Shown: positions 42,289 through 50,120 of the stretch, piece after piece
Layout: each line of letters opens with the position of its first letter
Position numbering within the stretch: the first letter of the stretch is position 1
DNA from: Starkeya sp. ORNL1
GTDB lineage: Bacteria > Pseudomonadota > Alphaproteobacteria > Rhizobiales > Xanthobacteraceae
Length of the DNA stretch: 64,000 nt
Assembly (NCBI RefSeq): GCF_012971745.1
Contig: NZ_CP048834.1
Span: 3,348,001-3,412,000 of the forward strand
Direction of reading: 5' to 3'
Program-made: the position numbers and the translations under genes
The notes under the pieces: model-generated
What the model was told of the DNA's origin: nothing
The model's input: the letters and a program-made list of their open reading frames with translations, nothing else
Databases searched by the model: none

Positions 42289-43263
42289 TCAATCCTTGAT
42301 GATGTTGTTGGCGAGGAAAAACGCCTTCTGGTTCGCGCCGAACTCGTTGATGAAGGCAGTAAATTCCTGATGCGGCTGGAAGGCCGGGGTCAGCGAGCCG
42401 GCGGTGTACCAGGCCTTGAACGCGGGATCCTCCAGCATCTTCGGCACCGCCTTCTCCCAGGCGGCGATGACTTCCGGGGTCACCTTTTTCGGCCCGATGA
42501 TGCCGCGGAACTTGCGCACCACCATGTCGATGCCCTGCTCGCGCGCGGTCGGCAGATCGGGGAAGCCGGCGATGCGCCGCTCGGAATAGGTCACGATCGG
42601 GCGGATGGCACCGGCATCGAGCTGACCTTTGAGCTCGGCGGCCTCGCCGATGCCGAGGTCGCCGGTGCCGTTGAGCACGCTCATCAGCGCGTCGCCGCCG
42701 CCATCGTGGCTGATGACGGTGAGCTTGATGCCGGCCTTGTTCTGCAGTTCCACCATGGTCTGGGTCTCGAGGCCGCCCGGCTCGCCGACCGCCACCTTCA
42801 CGCCCATCGGGGATTTCTTGGCTTCGTTGACCACGTCGGTCAGCGACTTGAAGCGGCTGTCCGACTTCACGAACACGATGACGGAATCGAGGAACAGCCG
42901 AACGATCGGCTGCAGGTCGCCATAGACCACAGGCGGCTTGCTGATGATCGAGGTGTTGATGTAGGTCGGCGACACGCCCATCAGGACGCTGCCGTCGCCG
43001 GGCGCCTTGTTGGTGAAGGCCATGGCCTTGGCGCCGGAGCCGCCGGTGACGTTCTCCACCGCGAAATTGCCGTCGAGATATTTGTTGGCGGTATTGGCGA
43101 CTTCGCGCAGGAACAGGTCGCCGCCCGAGCCGGGGCTCGACTGCATGACCATGGTCACGGTCTTCACCGGATAGGGAATTCGGTCTTGAGCGTGGGTCGG
43201 CAAGGTCAGCGCCAGCATCGCGAAGGACGATAGCGCCGCCAGCCCGGTGGATACGTGCTTCAT
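42289..43263 (-). CDS. tctC: tripartite tricarboxylate transporter binding protein TctC (system 2)
   Basis: 324 residues with a Sec signal ending about THAQD (residue 26). Bug-family pattern: VKTVTMVMQSSPGSGGDLFLREVA, NVTGGSGAKAMAFTNKAP, GVKVAVGEPGGLETQTM. Unlike system 1 it has no twin arginine. 90 bp downstream of the HIBADH-type gene on the same strand, so both may share the promoter region near 44400. Confidence 0.87.
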   Translation of the reverse strand: MKHVSTGLAALSSFAMLALTLPTHAQDRIPYPVKTVTMVMQSSPGSGGDLFLREVANTANKYLDGNFAVENVTGGSGAKAMAFTNKAPGDGSVLMGVSPTYINTSIISKPPVVYGDLQPIVRLFLDSVIVFVKSDSRFKSLTDVVNEAKKSPMGVKVAVGEPGGLETQTMVELQNKAGIKLTVISHDGGGDALMSVLNGTGDLGIGEAAELKGQLDAGAIRPIVTYSERRIAGFPDLPTAREQGIDMVVRKFRGIIGPKKVTPEVIAAWEKAVPKMLEDPAFKAWYTAGSLTPAFQPHQEFTAFINEFGANQKAFFLANNIIKD

Positions 43264-43353
43264 GTCTTCCTCCCATAGATGTTGTTGGTCTTCATATCGC
43301 CCCGACTATTACCGTGAGCGATGTCCGTTACGGACCTTGCACGGGATGGATGC

Positions 43354-44295
43354 TCACCCGCGGTTCAGTCTCTCCTTCTGCATGAGGTCCTGGAGCGCCT
43401 CGCGCGGCACGCGGATATCGACGCCGGCGCGGCGCTCCTGCAGCAGCATCGGGGAACGGGAATCCCGCGCCCCCCAGCCCTCGTTGAGCGCCTCGGTCAT
43501 GTCGGCAAAGGCCAGATTGGCGAGGCGCATCGGCACGCCGTGGATGCGTCCGAGTTCGGTTGCGAGCGCGATGTCCTTGTGCGCCAAGGCGAGCGCGAAG
43601 GACGGCACGTCGAACTCGGCCGGCAGGAAATGGTCAGCGAGGCGGTCGATCGTGCTTTGCCGCCCGAGCGAGCCCTGGCGGACTGCGGCGAACAGGGCCA
43701 GCGGATCGAGGCCGGCCTTCACGCCCAAGGTGAAGACCTCGGCGAGGACGAGATTGATGGTGTAGTTCGCGCAATTATGGACCAGCTTGGCGATGGTGGC
43801 GCTGCCGATCTCGCCGAGATAGCGCACCTGGTCGCCCATCTGTTCGAGCACCGGGCGAAATGTTTCGAACGCTTCAGCGCTGCCGCTGGTCCAGATGGCG
43901 AGCTTCTTCGAAGCGGCGCCTTTCGGACCGCCGCTCACCGGAGCGTCGAGCATGGCGACCTCGATGCCGGCGAGGCGGGCATGAAGCTGCCGGACCACGG
44001 CAGGCGAATTGGTGGAAAGGTCGATGAAGGCGGCGCCGGGCCGGAAGCCGGCGGCGAGACCGTTCTCGCCCTCGACCACACCCTCGACGTCGGCAGGGCC
44101 GGGTAGCGAGGCGAAGACGACATCAGTCGCGCCGGCGAGTTGCTTCGGCGTCTCCGCCCAGATGCCGCCCCTGGCAAGTGCGGCGTCCGCCGAGCTACGG
44201 CGGCGCGCGTGCACATGGACGGTGTGGCCAGCGTCCAGAAGATTCAGGGCCATGGGGCCGCCCATGGCGCCGAGCCCGACGAAACCGATCCTCAT
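43354..44295 (-). CDS. NAD(P)-dependent beta-hydroxyacid dehydrogenase (HIBADH family)
   Basis: 313 residues: cofactor motif GFVGLGAMGGPMALNLL, substrate motif LDAPVSGGPKGA, catalytic Lys in TIAKLVHNCANY. Members oxidise 3-hydroxyisobutyrate, tartronate semialdehyde partners, L-threonate and similar beta-hydroxy acids. ATG 44295 has GGAGCGGGGA directly upstream. Oxidising a beta-hydroxy acid to a beta-keto acid would feed the BKACE enzyme four genes downstream. Divergent from the TIM-barrel gene at 44679. Confidence 0.83.
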   Translation of the reverse strand: MRIGFVGLGAMGGPMALNLLDAGHTVHVHARRRSSADAALARGGIWAETPKQLAGATDVVFASLPGPADVEGVVEGENGLAAGFRPGAAFIDLSTNSPAVVRQLHARLAGIEVAMLDAPVSGGPKGAASKKLAIWTSGSAEAFETFRPVLEQMGDQVRYLGEIGSATIAKLVHNCANYTINLVLAEVFTLGVKAGLDPLALFAAVRQGSLGRQSTIDRLADHFLPAEFDVPSFALALAHKDIALATELGRIHGVPMRLANLAFADMTEALNEGWGARDSRSPMLLQERRAGVDIRVPREALQDLMQKERLNRG

Positions 44296-44409
44296 TCCCC
44301 GCTCCGAGCGCGGAGGGCCGCGCGGCATGCCGCGCGCTCTCCGGAGGTTCCGGCTCTTGCGGCCGGTCGATGACGTTTCCTGTGTCCGAGGATGCGACGC
44401 CTCCGTTTT

Positions 44410-44541
44410 CATTGTCAACAACGAATCCACGAATGAGAGCGAGAAAGATCGGAGTTTTGTTGTATTCATTTGATAACGGTCGAAAATTACCCGACTTTCA
44501 GCGCCCGCAATCATTCCGTTGAATTGTCGTTGTTGACAATG
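44410..44541. promoter_or_regulatory. divergent promoter with mirror-image GntR-type operators
   Basis: CATTGTCAACAACGA (44410-44424) is repeated exactly as its reverse complement at 44527-44541. Each copy contains the near-palindrome TTGTCAACAA, which fits the TTGTnnACAA half-site pattern recognised by FCD-type GntR proteins. They lie 115 and 138 bp from the start codons they face, flanking an AT-rich 100-bp promoter core. The GntR gene at 45607 is the obvious candidate. The remaining 44300-44678 has no gene. Confidence 0.65.
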
Positions 44542-44678
44542 AATGGCGAGCGATGAATGTATGGGCCGCCGAAGCTGCGACCCGCGACGGCGCCGCGGAA
44601 CATCGGCAATCGCCGGCCGCCACGCTCGGCCGCGCGGCCCACGCGCCTGTGAAATGATCGCTTTGGGAGGGTTCAGGG

Positions 44679-45500
44679 ATGAATTTGCGGGACAGGATCG
44701 GCGTTGACCTCGGCCAGCGCAACAAGATCGAGGATGGCCTCAAGGCCGCGGTCGAGCACGGCATTCGCTATCTCGACCTGAAGATCGACGTCGCGCCCAA
44801 CGCCATCGAGACGCTGACGCCGGAGCGCGTGCGCGGCATCCGCGACGTATGCGACATCAATGGCATCCATGTCGGCATCCACACCATGTCCGCCGTCAAT
44901 GTCGCCGAGATCGCGCCTCATGTGCGCGACGGCGTCGAGCGCTATCTGCGCGGCCATATGGATGCCTGCAAGCTGCTCGGCGGCGAGTGGATGGTGATCC
45001 ACGCCGGCTACCACTTCACCTCCGATGTCAAATTGCGCATGGAAGCGGGCCTGGAGCGCATCAAGCGCCTGGTCGGCTATGCCGAGGAGATCGGGCTGAC
45101 GCTGCTACTGGAGAACATGAACTGGGAGCCGGACGACGCCGAGGTGCATTACCTGGCGCACAATGTCGAAGAGACGCTGTATTATTTCGATCGGCTGGAT
45201 TCGCCGCGGCTGCGCTGGGCCTTCACCGCCAACCATGCCCATATCGTCGAGGACGGCGTCGATGCCTTCCTTGCCGCGTTCGATATTCGCCGCTGCGACG
45301 AGGTGCGGCTCGCCGATTGCTGGCGCAACGGCAAGGAGGAGCACCTCTCGCCGGGCCAGGGCGATTTCGACTTTCCCGGCCTGTTCCGCAAGCTCGACAC
45401 TCTCGGCTTCGAAGGCCATTACATGAACGCCTTCGGCACGTTGCAGGACATGGTCGACGGGCGTGAGAAACTGGCCCGCATGGGCGAATATGTGAGCTGA
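44679..45500 (+). CDS. xylose-isomerase-like TIM-barrel protein (paralog B)
   Basis: 273 residues, AP_endonuc_2 family. IGVDLGQ, HTMSAVNVAEI, IHAGYHFTSD, LLLENMNWEPDDAEVHYL, LRWAFTANHAHIV and FDFPGLF match paralog A at 32267-33100 block by block. The conserved Glu and His residues of these blocks are the probable divalent metal ligands. It lies between the mirror operators and the GntR gene. Two related isomerases in one block suggest two epimers or two steps of one sugar-acid route (inference). Confidence 0.78.
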   Translation: MNLRDRIGVDLGQRNKIEDGLKAAVEHGIRYLDLKIDVAPNAIETLTPERVRGIRDVCDINGIHVGIHTMSAVNVAEIAPHVRDGVERYLRGHMDACKLLGGEWMVIHAGYHFTSDVKLRMEAGLERIKRLVGYAEEIGLTLLLENMNWEPDDAEVHYLAHNVEETLYYFDRLDSPRLRWAFTANHAHIVEDGVDAFLAAFDIRRCDEVRLADCWRNGKEEHLSPGQGDFDFPGLFRKLDTLGFEGHYMNAFGTLQDMVDGREKLARMGEYVS

Positions 45501-45606
45501 GCCGGCGGCTGCCGGTGCAATGACCCATTGCGACGGCAGCTCGTATTTTGCTTCGGCCGGTCCGATATCCTAGAATCCGGAGAGGTGATTGGAGACCAGG
45601 GAGAGA

Positions 45607-46344
45607 ATGCCGGGCGAGGAGACCTTCACGCGCGGTGACCGGATTTTCCGCGATCTCGAATTCGAGATCGTCAGCGGCCGGTTGCCGATGGGCACCAAGC
45701 TTGGTGAAGAGGTGCTCGCCGCCCGCTTCGGCGTCAGTCGCGGCCCGTTGCGCGAGGCCCTGCGCCGGCTGGAAGGTGGTGGACTGGTGGTCCGGCTGCC
45801 GCATCTGGGCGTGCGCGTCACCACGCTCTCGCCCTCGGACCTCGCCGAGATCTACGAGATCCGCGAAGTGCTGGAAGGGCTGGCTGCCCGCCTCGCCGCC
45901 GAGCGCATGAGCACGGAGGAGCGGGAGAACCTCAAGAAGCTGCTGCAACAGCATCTGGATCTCGCCACCCATGAGGGACGCATCTATCCGCAGGCGTTCG
46001 GCGACGAAGATATCCATTACCGCATCGCCAGCGGTGCCGGCTCCTATCTGCTCAAGCGGCTATTGTGCGGCGACCTCTATTCGCTGATCCGGCTGTGCCG
46101 CTACCGCACCACCGGTCCCGACCAGGTGCCGGCCTTCCGCGACCATGTTCGCATCGTCGACGCCATCTATGACCGCGACGGCGAGATGGCGGAGATACTG
46201 ATGCGGCGCCACATCGTCGCGGCGCGCGATCGGCTGCTGTCGTCCGACATCAAATGGGACCAGCCGCCCGAGCATACCGAACTGCCGATGCTGCGCGACC
46301 TGAAGGAAATCACCGAGCGCCTGCGCAAGAGCACGACGGCCTAG
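45607..46344 (+). CDS. GntR-family (FCD domain) transcriptional regulator
   Basis: 245 residues. Winged HTH (about 15-80: LAARFGVSRGPLREALRRLEGGGLV) and FCD effector domain with DEDIHYRIASGAG and FRDHVRIVDAIYD histidines for metal binding. ATG 45607 has AGGGAGAG upstream; a TTG at 45589 is less likely. Same direction as and 106 bp after paralog B. The operator pair at 44410-44541 fits this family, so it probably represses both diverging units until a sugar acid binds. Confidence 0.86.
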   Translation: MPGEETFTRGDRIFRDLEFEIVSGRLPMGTKLGEEVLAARFGVSRGPLREALRRLEGGGLVVRLPHLGVRVTTLSPSDLAEIYEIREVLEGLAARLAAERMSTEERENLKKLLQQHLDLATHEGRIYPQAFGDEDIHYRIASGAGSYLLKRLLCGDLYSLIRLCRYRTTGPDQVPAFRDHVRIVDAIYDRDGEMAEILMRRHIVAARDRLLSSDIKWDQPPEHTELPMLRDLKEITERLRKSTTA

Positions 46345-46458
46345 AGCCCTTTCCGTTCGGATGGAAACATCCGAACGACAAGAAAGTTCTCTAGATTCAA
46401 CAAGCTGGAGCAATTCCTCTTCGATCAGATGATTCCATCTGATCGGGAAATGCTCTAG
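46341..46458. repeat. palindromic repeat with two tetraloop hairpins
   Basis: Outer arms CTAGAGC and GCTCTAG. Inside are two perfect 9-bp stems: GTTCGGATG-GAAA-CATCCGAAC (46355-46376) and GATCAGATG-ATTC-CATCTGATC (46423-46444). It starts within the GntR stop codon and ends before the convergent LysR gene, so it may terminate both. Style resembles the element at 12488-12535. Confidence 0.65.
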
Positions 46459-46470
46459 CGTCGACCGTCC

Positions 46471-47370
46471 TTACCGGAACAGCCGGTGCTCGACGATCAG
46501 GTCGCGGGTCAGGTCCACCACCGCCTGCAGATTGGGGCCGAAATCGGCGATCTGATAGCAGAGCGAGACGCGGTGCGCCGGGATCGGTGTGGTGACCGGC
46601 ACCCGCACCGCATCACCACGCTCCAGCTCCGCGGCGAGGATGCGCACCGGCAGCATGCCGACGGCAAGGCCGCTCAGCACCATCCGGATGGTGACGGAGA
46701 GGCTGTTGCATATGCTGACGCGCTCCGGCGTCACGCCGGCGTTCGCGAACCATGAGGTCATGGTGGCGTAGAGCCGCGCCGATTGCGGGCTGCAGATGAG
46801 ATGGTGGCCGGCAATCTGCGCCGGCGCCAGCGGCCCGGAACCCGTGTCGAAGCCGCGGCCGGCGATCCATGCCAGCTCATGCTGCCCAACCGGTATCTGC
46901 CTGATATGGGCGCCGACATTCGGCTGCGACACCACGGCGAGGTCGAGCTGGTGGTTGTTGAGCAGGCCGCTGACCACGCCGGTGTCGCCGACCATCACCG
47001 AGATCTTCGGTTTCGAATAGCGCTGTTCCAGCCGGCGCATCAGGTCGGGCAGGCAGATCAGGGCGAAGCTCTCATTGACACCAAGCCGCAGCAGGCCGAG
47101 CAGCGGATCGCGGCTCCTGAAGCGGGTCACCACATCGTCCGCGGCGCCCAACACGCGCTCGGCATATTCGATGAGGGCGTGGCCCTCCGCTGTCATGGCG
47201 ACGCGCGGCCCGTTGCGGGTGAAGAGCGCGACGCCGAGCGTCGCCTCGAGCTCGCGTATGCGCTGGGAGATGCTGGGCTGGGTGATGCCGATATGCTTGG
47301 CGGCGGCGTGGAAGCTGCCCAGCCGGGCGATGCGCTCGAAAGCCTTCAACTGCGCCAATGTGACGGTCAT
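46471..47370 (-). CDS. LysR-family transcriptional regulator (CysB/nitrogen-assimilation type)
   Basis: 299 residues: HTH at about 5-60 (LKAFERIARLGSFHAAAKHIGITQPSISQRIRELE) and an effector domain with LRLGVNESFALICLPDLM and SVMVGDTGVVSGLLNNHQLDLAVV. Divergent from the hydrolase operon at 47601, with a LysR-box candidate at 47396-47414 between them. Probably the activator of that operon. Confidence 0.86.
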   Translation of the reverse strand: MTVTLAQLKAFERIARLGSFHAAAKHIGITQPSISQRIRELEATLGVALFTRNGPRVAMTAEGHALIEYAERVLGAADDVVTRFRSRDPLLGLLRLGVNESFALICLPDLMRRLEQRYSKPKISVMVGDTGVVSGLLNNHQLDLAVVSQPNVGAHIRQIPVGQHELAWIAGRGFDTGSGPLAPAQIAGHHLICSPQSARLYATMTSWFANAGVTPERVSICNSLSVTIRMVLSGLAVGMLPVRILAAELERGDAVRVPVTTPIPAHRVSLCYQIADFGPNLQAVVDLTRDLIVEHRLFR

Positions 47371-47395
47371 GAGAGTTTTTACCTATCATAATGGT

Positions 47396-47414
47396 CAAAA
47401 ACAATCGATTTTTG
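47396..47414. promoter_or_regulatory. LysR-box candidate
   Basis: CAAAAACAATCGATTTTTG: 6-bp inverted arms around seven bases, 26 bp upstream of the LysR start codon and about 190 bp before the divergent hydrolase gene. AT-rich TATCATAATGG beside it may be the regulator's own -10 region. Position and symmetry fit LysR autoregulation and activation. Confidence 0.45.
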
Positions 47415-47600
47415 CCACAGGTAGGAGGCTGCTAGGCTGCTTTCAGCAAACCGTCGGAACCAACAACACGGCGGATGCGGGAGGACTTCGCAAGGTCGGC
47501 GACAAAGGCGTGCACGTACGGGCACGATGCCGATGCCACCTCCCCCATCCACCTCATCCGACGGCTGCAGGGCGACGCCAAGCGCTTCTGGAGCCGAACC

Positions 47601-48374
47601 ATGCCGATACTCTCCGTCGAACGCGGCGAGATCTATTATGAAGTGAGCGGGAAGGGCTTCCCGGTCCTGCTGTTTGCGCCGGGTTTCCTCGGCTCGCGCA
47701 TCGAGCATTGGCGCAAACCGCGCGCCGGGCACTGCGCCGTGCCGGAATGGCGTAATCCGATTCCTGCGCTGGCCCGCGACTTCAAGGTCATCACCCTCGA
47801 CGTCCGCAATGCCGGACGCTCCTGGGCCGAGATCGGGCCGGACTATGACTGGCCCTGCTACACTGCCGACCATCTGGCTTTGCTGGACGAGCTCGGCATC
47901 GACAAGTGCCATGTCCTGGGCACCTGCATCGGCGTTTCCTTTGCGCTTGCTCTCGCGCACGCCGCGCCGGGGCGGATCGCCTCGCTGGTGCTGCAGAATC
48001 CCATCGGCCTTTCCGGAGAGAACCGCACCGTGCTCGACGAGCAGATCGCACAATGGTCCGGCGGCCTTGCCGCGCGGCCGGATGTTTCACCCTCGGCCTT
48101 GCGGGCGGTGGGGCCGCGCATGTTCGGCCGCGACTTCGTCTTCAGCATCACCCGCAACGCGGCGGGGCGCGTCAGTGCGCCGACCTTGCTGATGCCGGGC
48201 AATGACCGCATGCACCCGCCGCTGGTCTCGGCCAGTCTCGCGCGGCTGATGAAGGCCGAGGTCGTCAATCCCTGGAAGGGCAAGGCGCATTGCGACGCCG
48301 CGCTGGAGCGCGCCCGCGACTTCCTGATCGAGCATACGCCGGGACAGCTCGCCGCCGGCAGGTTCGTCTCGTGA
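47601..48374 (+). CDS. alpha/beta hydrolase with cysteine at the nucleophile position
   Basis: 257 residues. Oxyanion region FAPGFLGSRIEHW, nucleophile elbow LGTCIGVSFAL with Cys in place of Ser, acid in MPGNDRMHPP, His in KGKAHCDAAL. Cys at this position recalls dienelactone hydrolases; it is a second such enzyme in the window (see 15329-16351). ATG 47601 has GGAG upstream, whereas the longer frame from 47475 has no homology-like start. First gene of a LysR-controlled operon; a lactone or enol-lactone substrate would suit the hydratase and aldolase that follow. Confidence 0.75.
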   Translation: MPILSVERGEIYYEVSGKGFPVLLFAPGFLGSRIEHWRKPRAGHCAVPEWRNPIPALARDFKVITLDVRNAGRSWAEIGPDYDWPCYTADHLALLDELGIDKCHVLGTCIGVSFALALAHAAPGRIASLVLQNPIGLSGENRTVLDEQIAQWSGGLAARPDVSPSALRAVGPRMFGRDFVFSITRNAAGRVSAPTLLMPGNDRMHPPLVSASLARLMKAEVVNPWKGKAHCDAALERARDFLIEHTPGQLAAGRFVS

Positions 48375-49339
48375 CCCGGGTCGCCGTTCTCGACGACTGG
48401 CAGGGCATTGCCGCCGACTGCGCCGACTGGTCGGCGCTCAAGGCCCAGGCCGAAGTGGTGTTCTTCCAGGACACGCTGTTCGACGAGGACGCGCTGGTGG
48501 CGCGCCTCGCCGACTTCGACATCCTGCTCACCTTGCGCGAGCGCACCCGCTTTCCGGCAAGCGTGATCGCGCGGCTGCCGAAGCTGCGGCTGTTCAACAT
48601 CACCGGCATGCGCAACCCATCCGTCGACATCGGTGCCTTGATGGCGCGCGGCGTGACGGTGTGCCGGACCGAGGCTGGCGAAGGCGGCGAAGCCACCGCA
48701 GAACTCGCTCTGTGCCTGATGCTGTGCGCCGCCCGGCAGGTTCCCGCCGGCGACGCCGCGCTACGCGCTGGGCGCTTCCAGAGCGGCATTCCCGCCGGCT
48801 TCGCGCTGAAGGGCCGCACGCTCGGCCTGGTCGGGCTCGGCAAGCTCGGCACCATGGTCGCCGGCTATGCCAAGGCGCTCGGCATGAAGGTGGTGGCGTG
48901 GAGCCCGAACCTCACGCCGGAGCGGGCGAGTGCGGCCGGTGTCGAATTCGCCGACAAGGCCGACCTATTGCGCCAGGCCGATGTCGTCAGCATGCATCTG
49001 GTGCTGGCGCCGGCGACCCGCGGCATCCTCGGTGCGGAAGACCTCGCGCTGATGAAGCCGGGCGCCATCCTGGTCAACACCTCGCGCTGGCCGCTGATCG
49101 AGGAAGCCCCGCTCCTCGACGCGCTGAAGCGCGGTGCGATCATCGGTGCCTTCGACGTCTATGGCCAGGAACCGCTCCCGCTCGGCCATCCCTTGATGGA
49201 CGCGCCGAACGCGGTGCTCTCCCCGCATCTCGGCTTCGGCGTACGCCATACGTTCGAGGTGTTCTACCGCCAGTCGGTCGAGAATACCCTCGCCTTCCTC
49301 GCCGGCGCGCCGATCCGGCTGATGCCGCCTCCCGCCTGA
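48371..49339 (+). CDS. D-2-hydroxyacid dehydrogenase family protein
   Basis: 322 residues beginning at a GTG that overlaps the hydrolase stop. NAD-binding motif GLVGLGKLG, catalytic Arg in LVNTSRWPLIEEAPL and His in SPHLGFGV. The N-terminal ELALCLML element precedes the cofactor domain. Reduces 2-keto acids or oxidises D-2-hydroxy acids with NAD(P). The SRW sequence at the catalytic Arg differs from the usual AR(G) of the family but keeps the arginine. Confidence 0.83.
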   Translation: MTRVAVLDDWQGIAADCADWSALKAQAEVVFFQDTLFDEDALVARLADFDILLTLRERTRFPASVIARLPKLRLFNITGMRNPSVDIGALMARGVTVCRTEAGEGGEATAELALCLMLCAARQVPAGDAALRAGRFQSGIPAGFALKGRTLGLVGLGKLGTMVAGYAKALGMKVVAWSPNLTPERASAAGVEFADKADLLRQADVVSMHLVLAPATRGILGAEDLALMKPGAILVNTSRWPLIEEAPLLDALKRGAIIGAFDVYGQEPLPLGHPLMDAPNAVLSPHLGFGVRHTFEVFYRQSVENTLAFLAGAPIRLMPPPA

Positions 49340-49363
49340 TCCCATACCCAACAGGGCCGACCC

Positions 49364-50107
49364 ATGACCGCACGTGACACGAGCTGGCATTCCAATGCCG
49401 TGAAGAAGGCTGCCGCCTCGCGGGAGATCATACGCGGCATGCACTTCACCTTCCCCTCGGCAACCGGCATCGAGGTGCTGGCGCCCTTGGAGCTGGACTT
49501 CGTCTATCTCGACGGCGAGCACGGCTCGTTCGAGACGCGTGATCTGGAGGCCTCCTGCATTGCCGCCGAGCGGCACGGCATGGTGCCGATCGCCCGCGTG
49601 CCGGATCGCAAGTCCAGCACCATCACGCATTTCCTCGATCGTGGCCTTCGCGGCATCGTGGTGCCGCATGTCTGCTCGGTCGACGACGCCAAAGAGGCGC
49701 TCGACGCCATTTATTTCCGTCCGCTCGGCAACCGCTCGTTCGGCGGCGGGCGCCCGCATTTCCTCACCATCGCCGACCTGCCGGCGCATCTCGCCATGTG
49801 CAACGGGGCGGTCTCGGTCGGCATCATGATCGAGACGGAATCCGGCCTCGAAGCCGCCCCCGCCATCGCCGCGCTTCCGGGGGTCGATTATCTCAGCTTC
49901 GGCATGAACGACTTCGCGCAGGATCTCGGCTATCCCGGCGAGCCGAACCACCCGGAAGTGCAGCGCCGCTACAAGGAAGGTGCGGAGCGTATCCGTGCCG
50001 CCGGCAAGCCGATCCGCGAGGACTTCATGAAGTTCGCCTGGATCAACCAGGTCATCCTCGCCGGTGCCCGGCAGCTGATCGAGACGCCGACCGGCAAGGC
50101 CTATTGA
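49364..50107 (+). CDS. HpcH/HpaI-family class II aldolase
   Basis: 247 residues. VYLDGEHGSFE contains the catalytic His region, VPHVCSVDDAKEALDAI follows, and MIETESGLEAAPAIAALPGVDYLSFGMNDFAQDLG holds the metal-binding Glu and Asp. Cleaves 2-keto-4-hydroxy acids (4-hydroxy-2-oxoheptanedioate, 2-keto-3-deoxy-L-rhamnonate and similar) to pyruvate and an aldehyde. Sits beside a hydratase of the 2-keto-4-pentenoate type, a common pair. Confidence 0.84.
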   Translation: MTARDTSWHSNAVKKAAASREIIRGMHFTFPSATGIEVLAPLELDFVYLDGEHGSFETRDLEASCIAAERHGMVPIARVPDRKSSTITHFLDRGLRGIVVPHVCSVDDAKEALDAIYFRPLGNRSFGGGRPHFLTIADLPAHLAMCNGAVSVGIMIETESGLEAAPAIAALPGVDYLSFGMNDFAQDLGYPGEPNHPEVQRRYKEGAERIRAAGKPIREDFMKFAWINQVILAGARQLIETPTGKAY

Positions 50108-50120
50108 AAGCAGGCGCATC

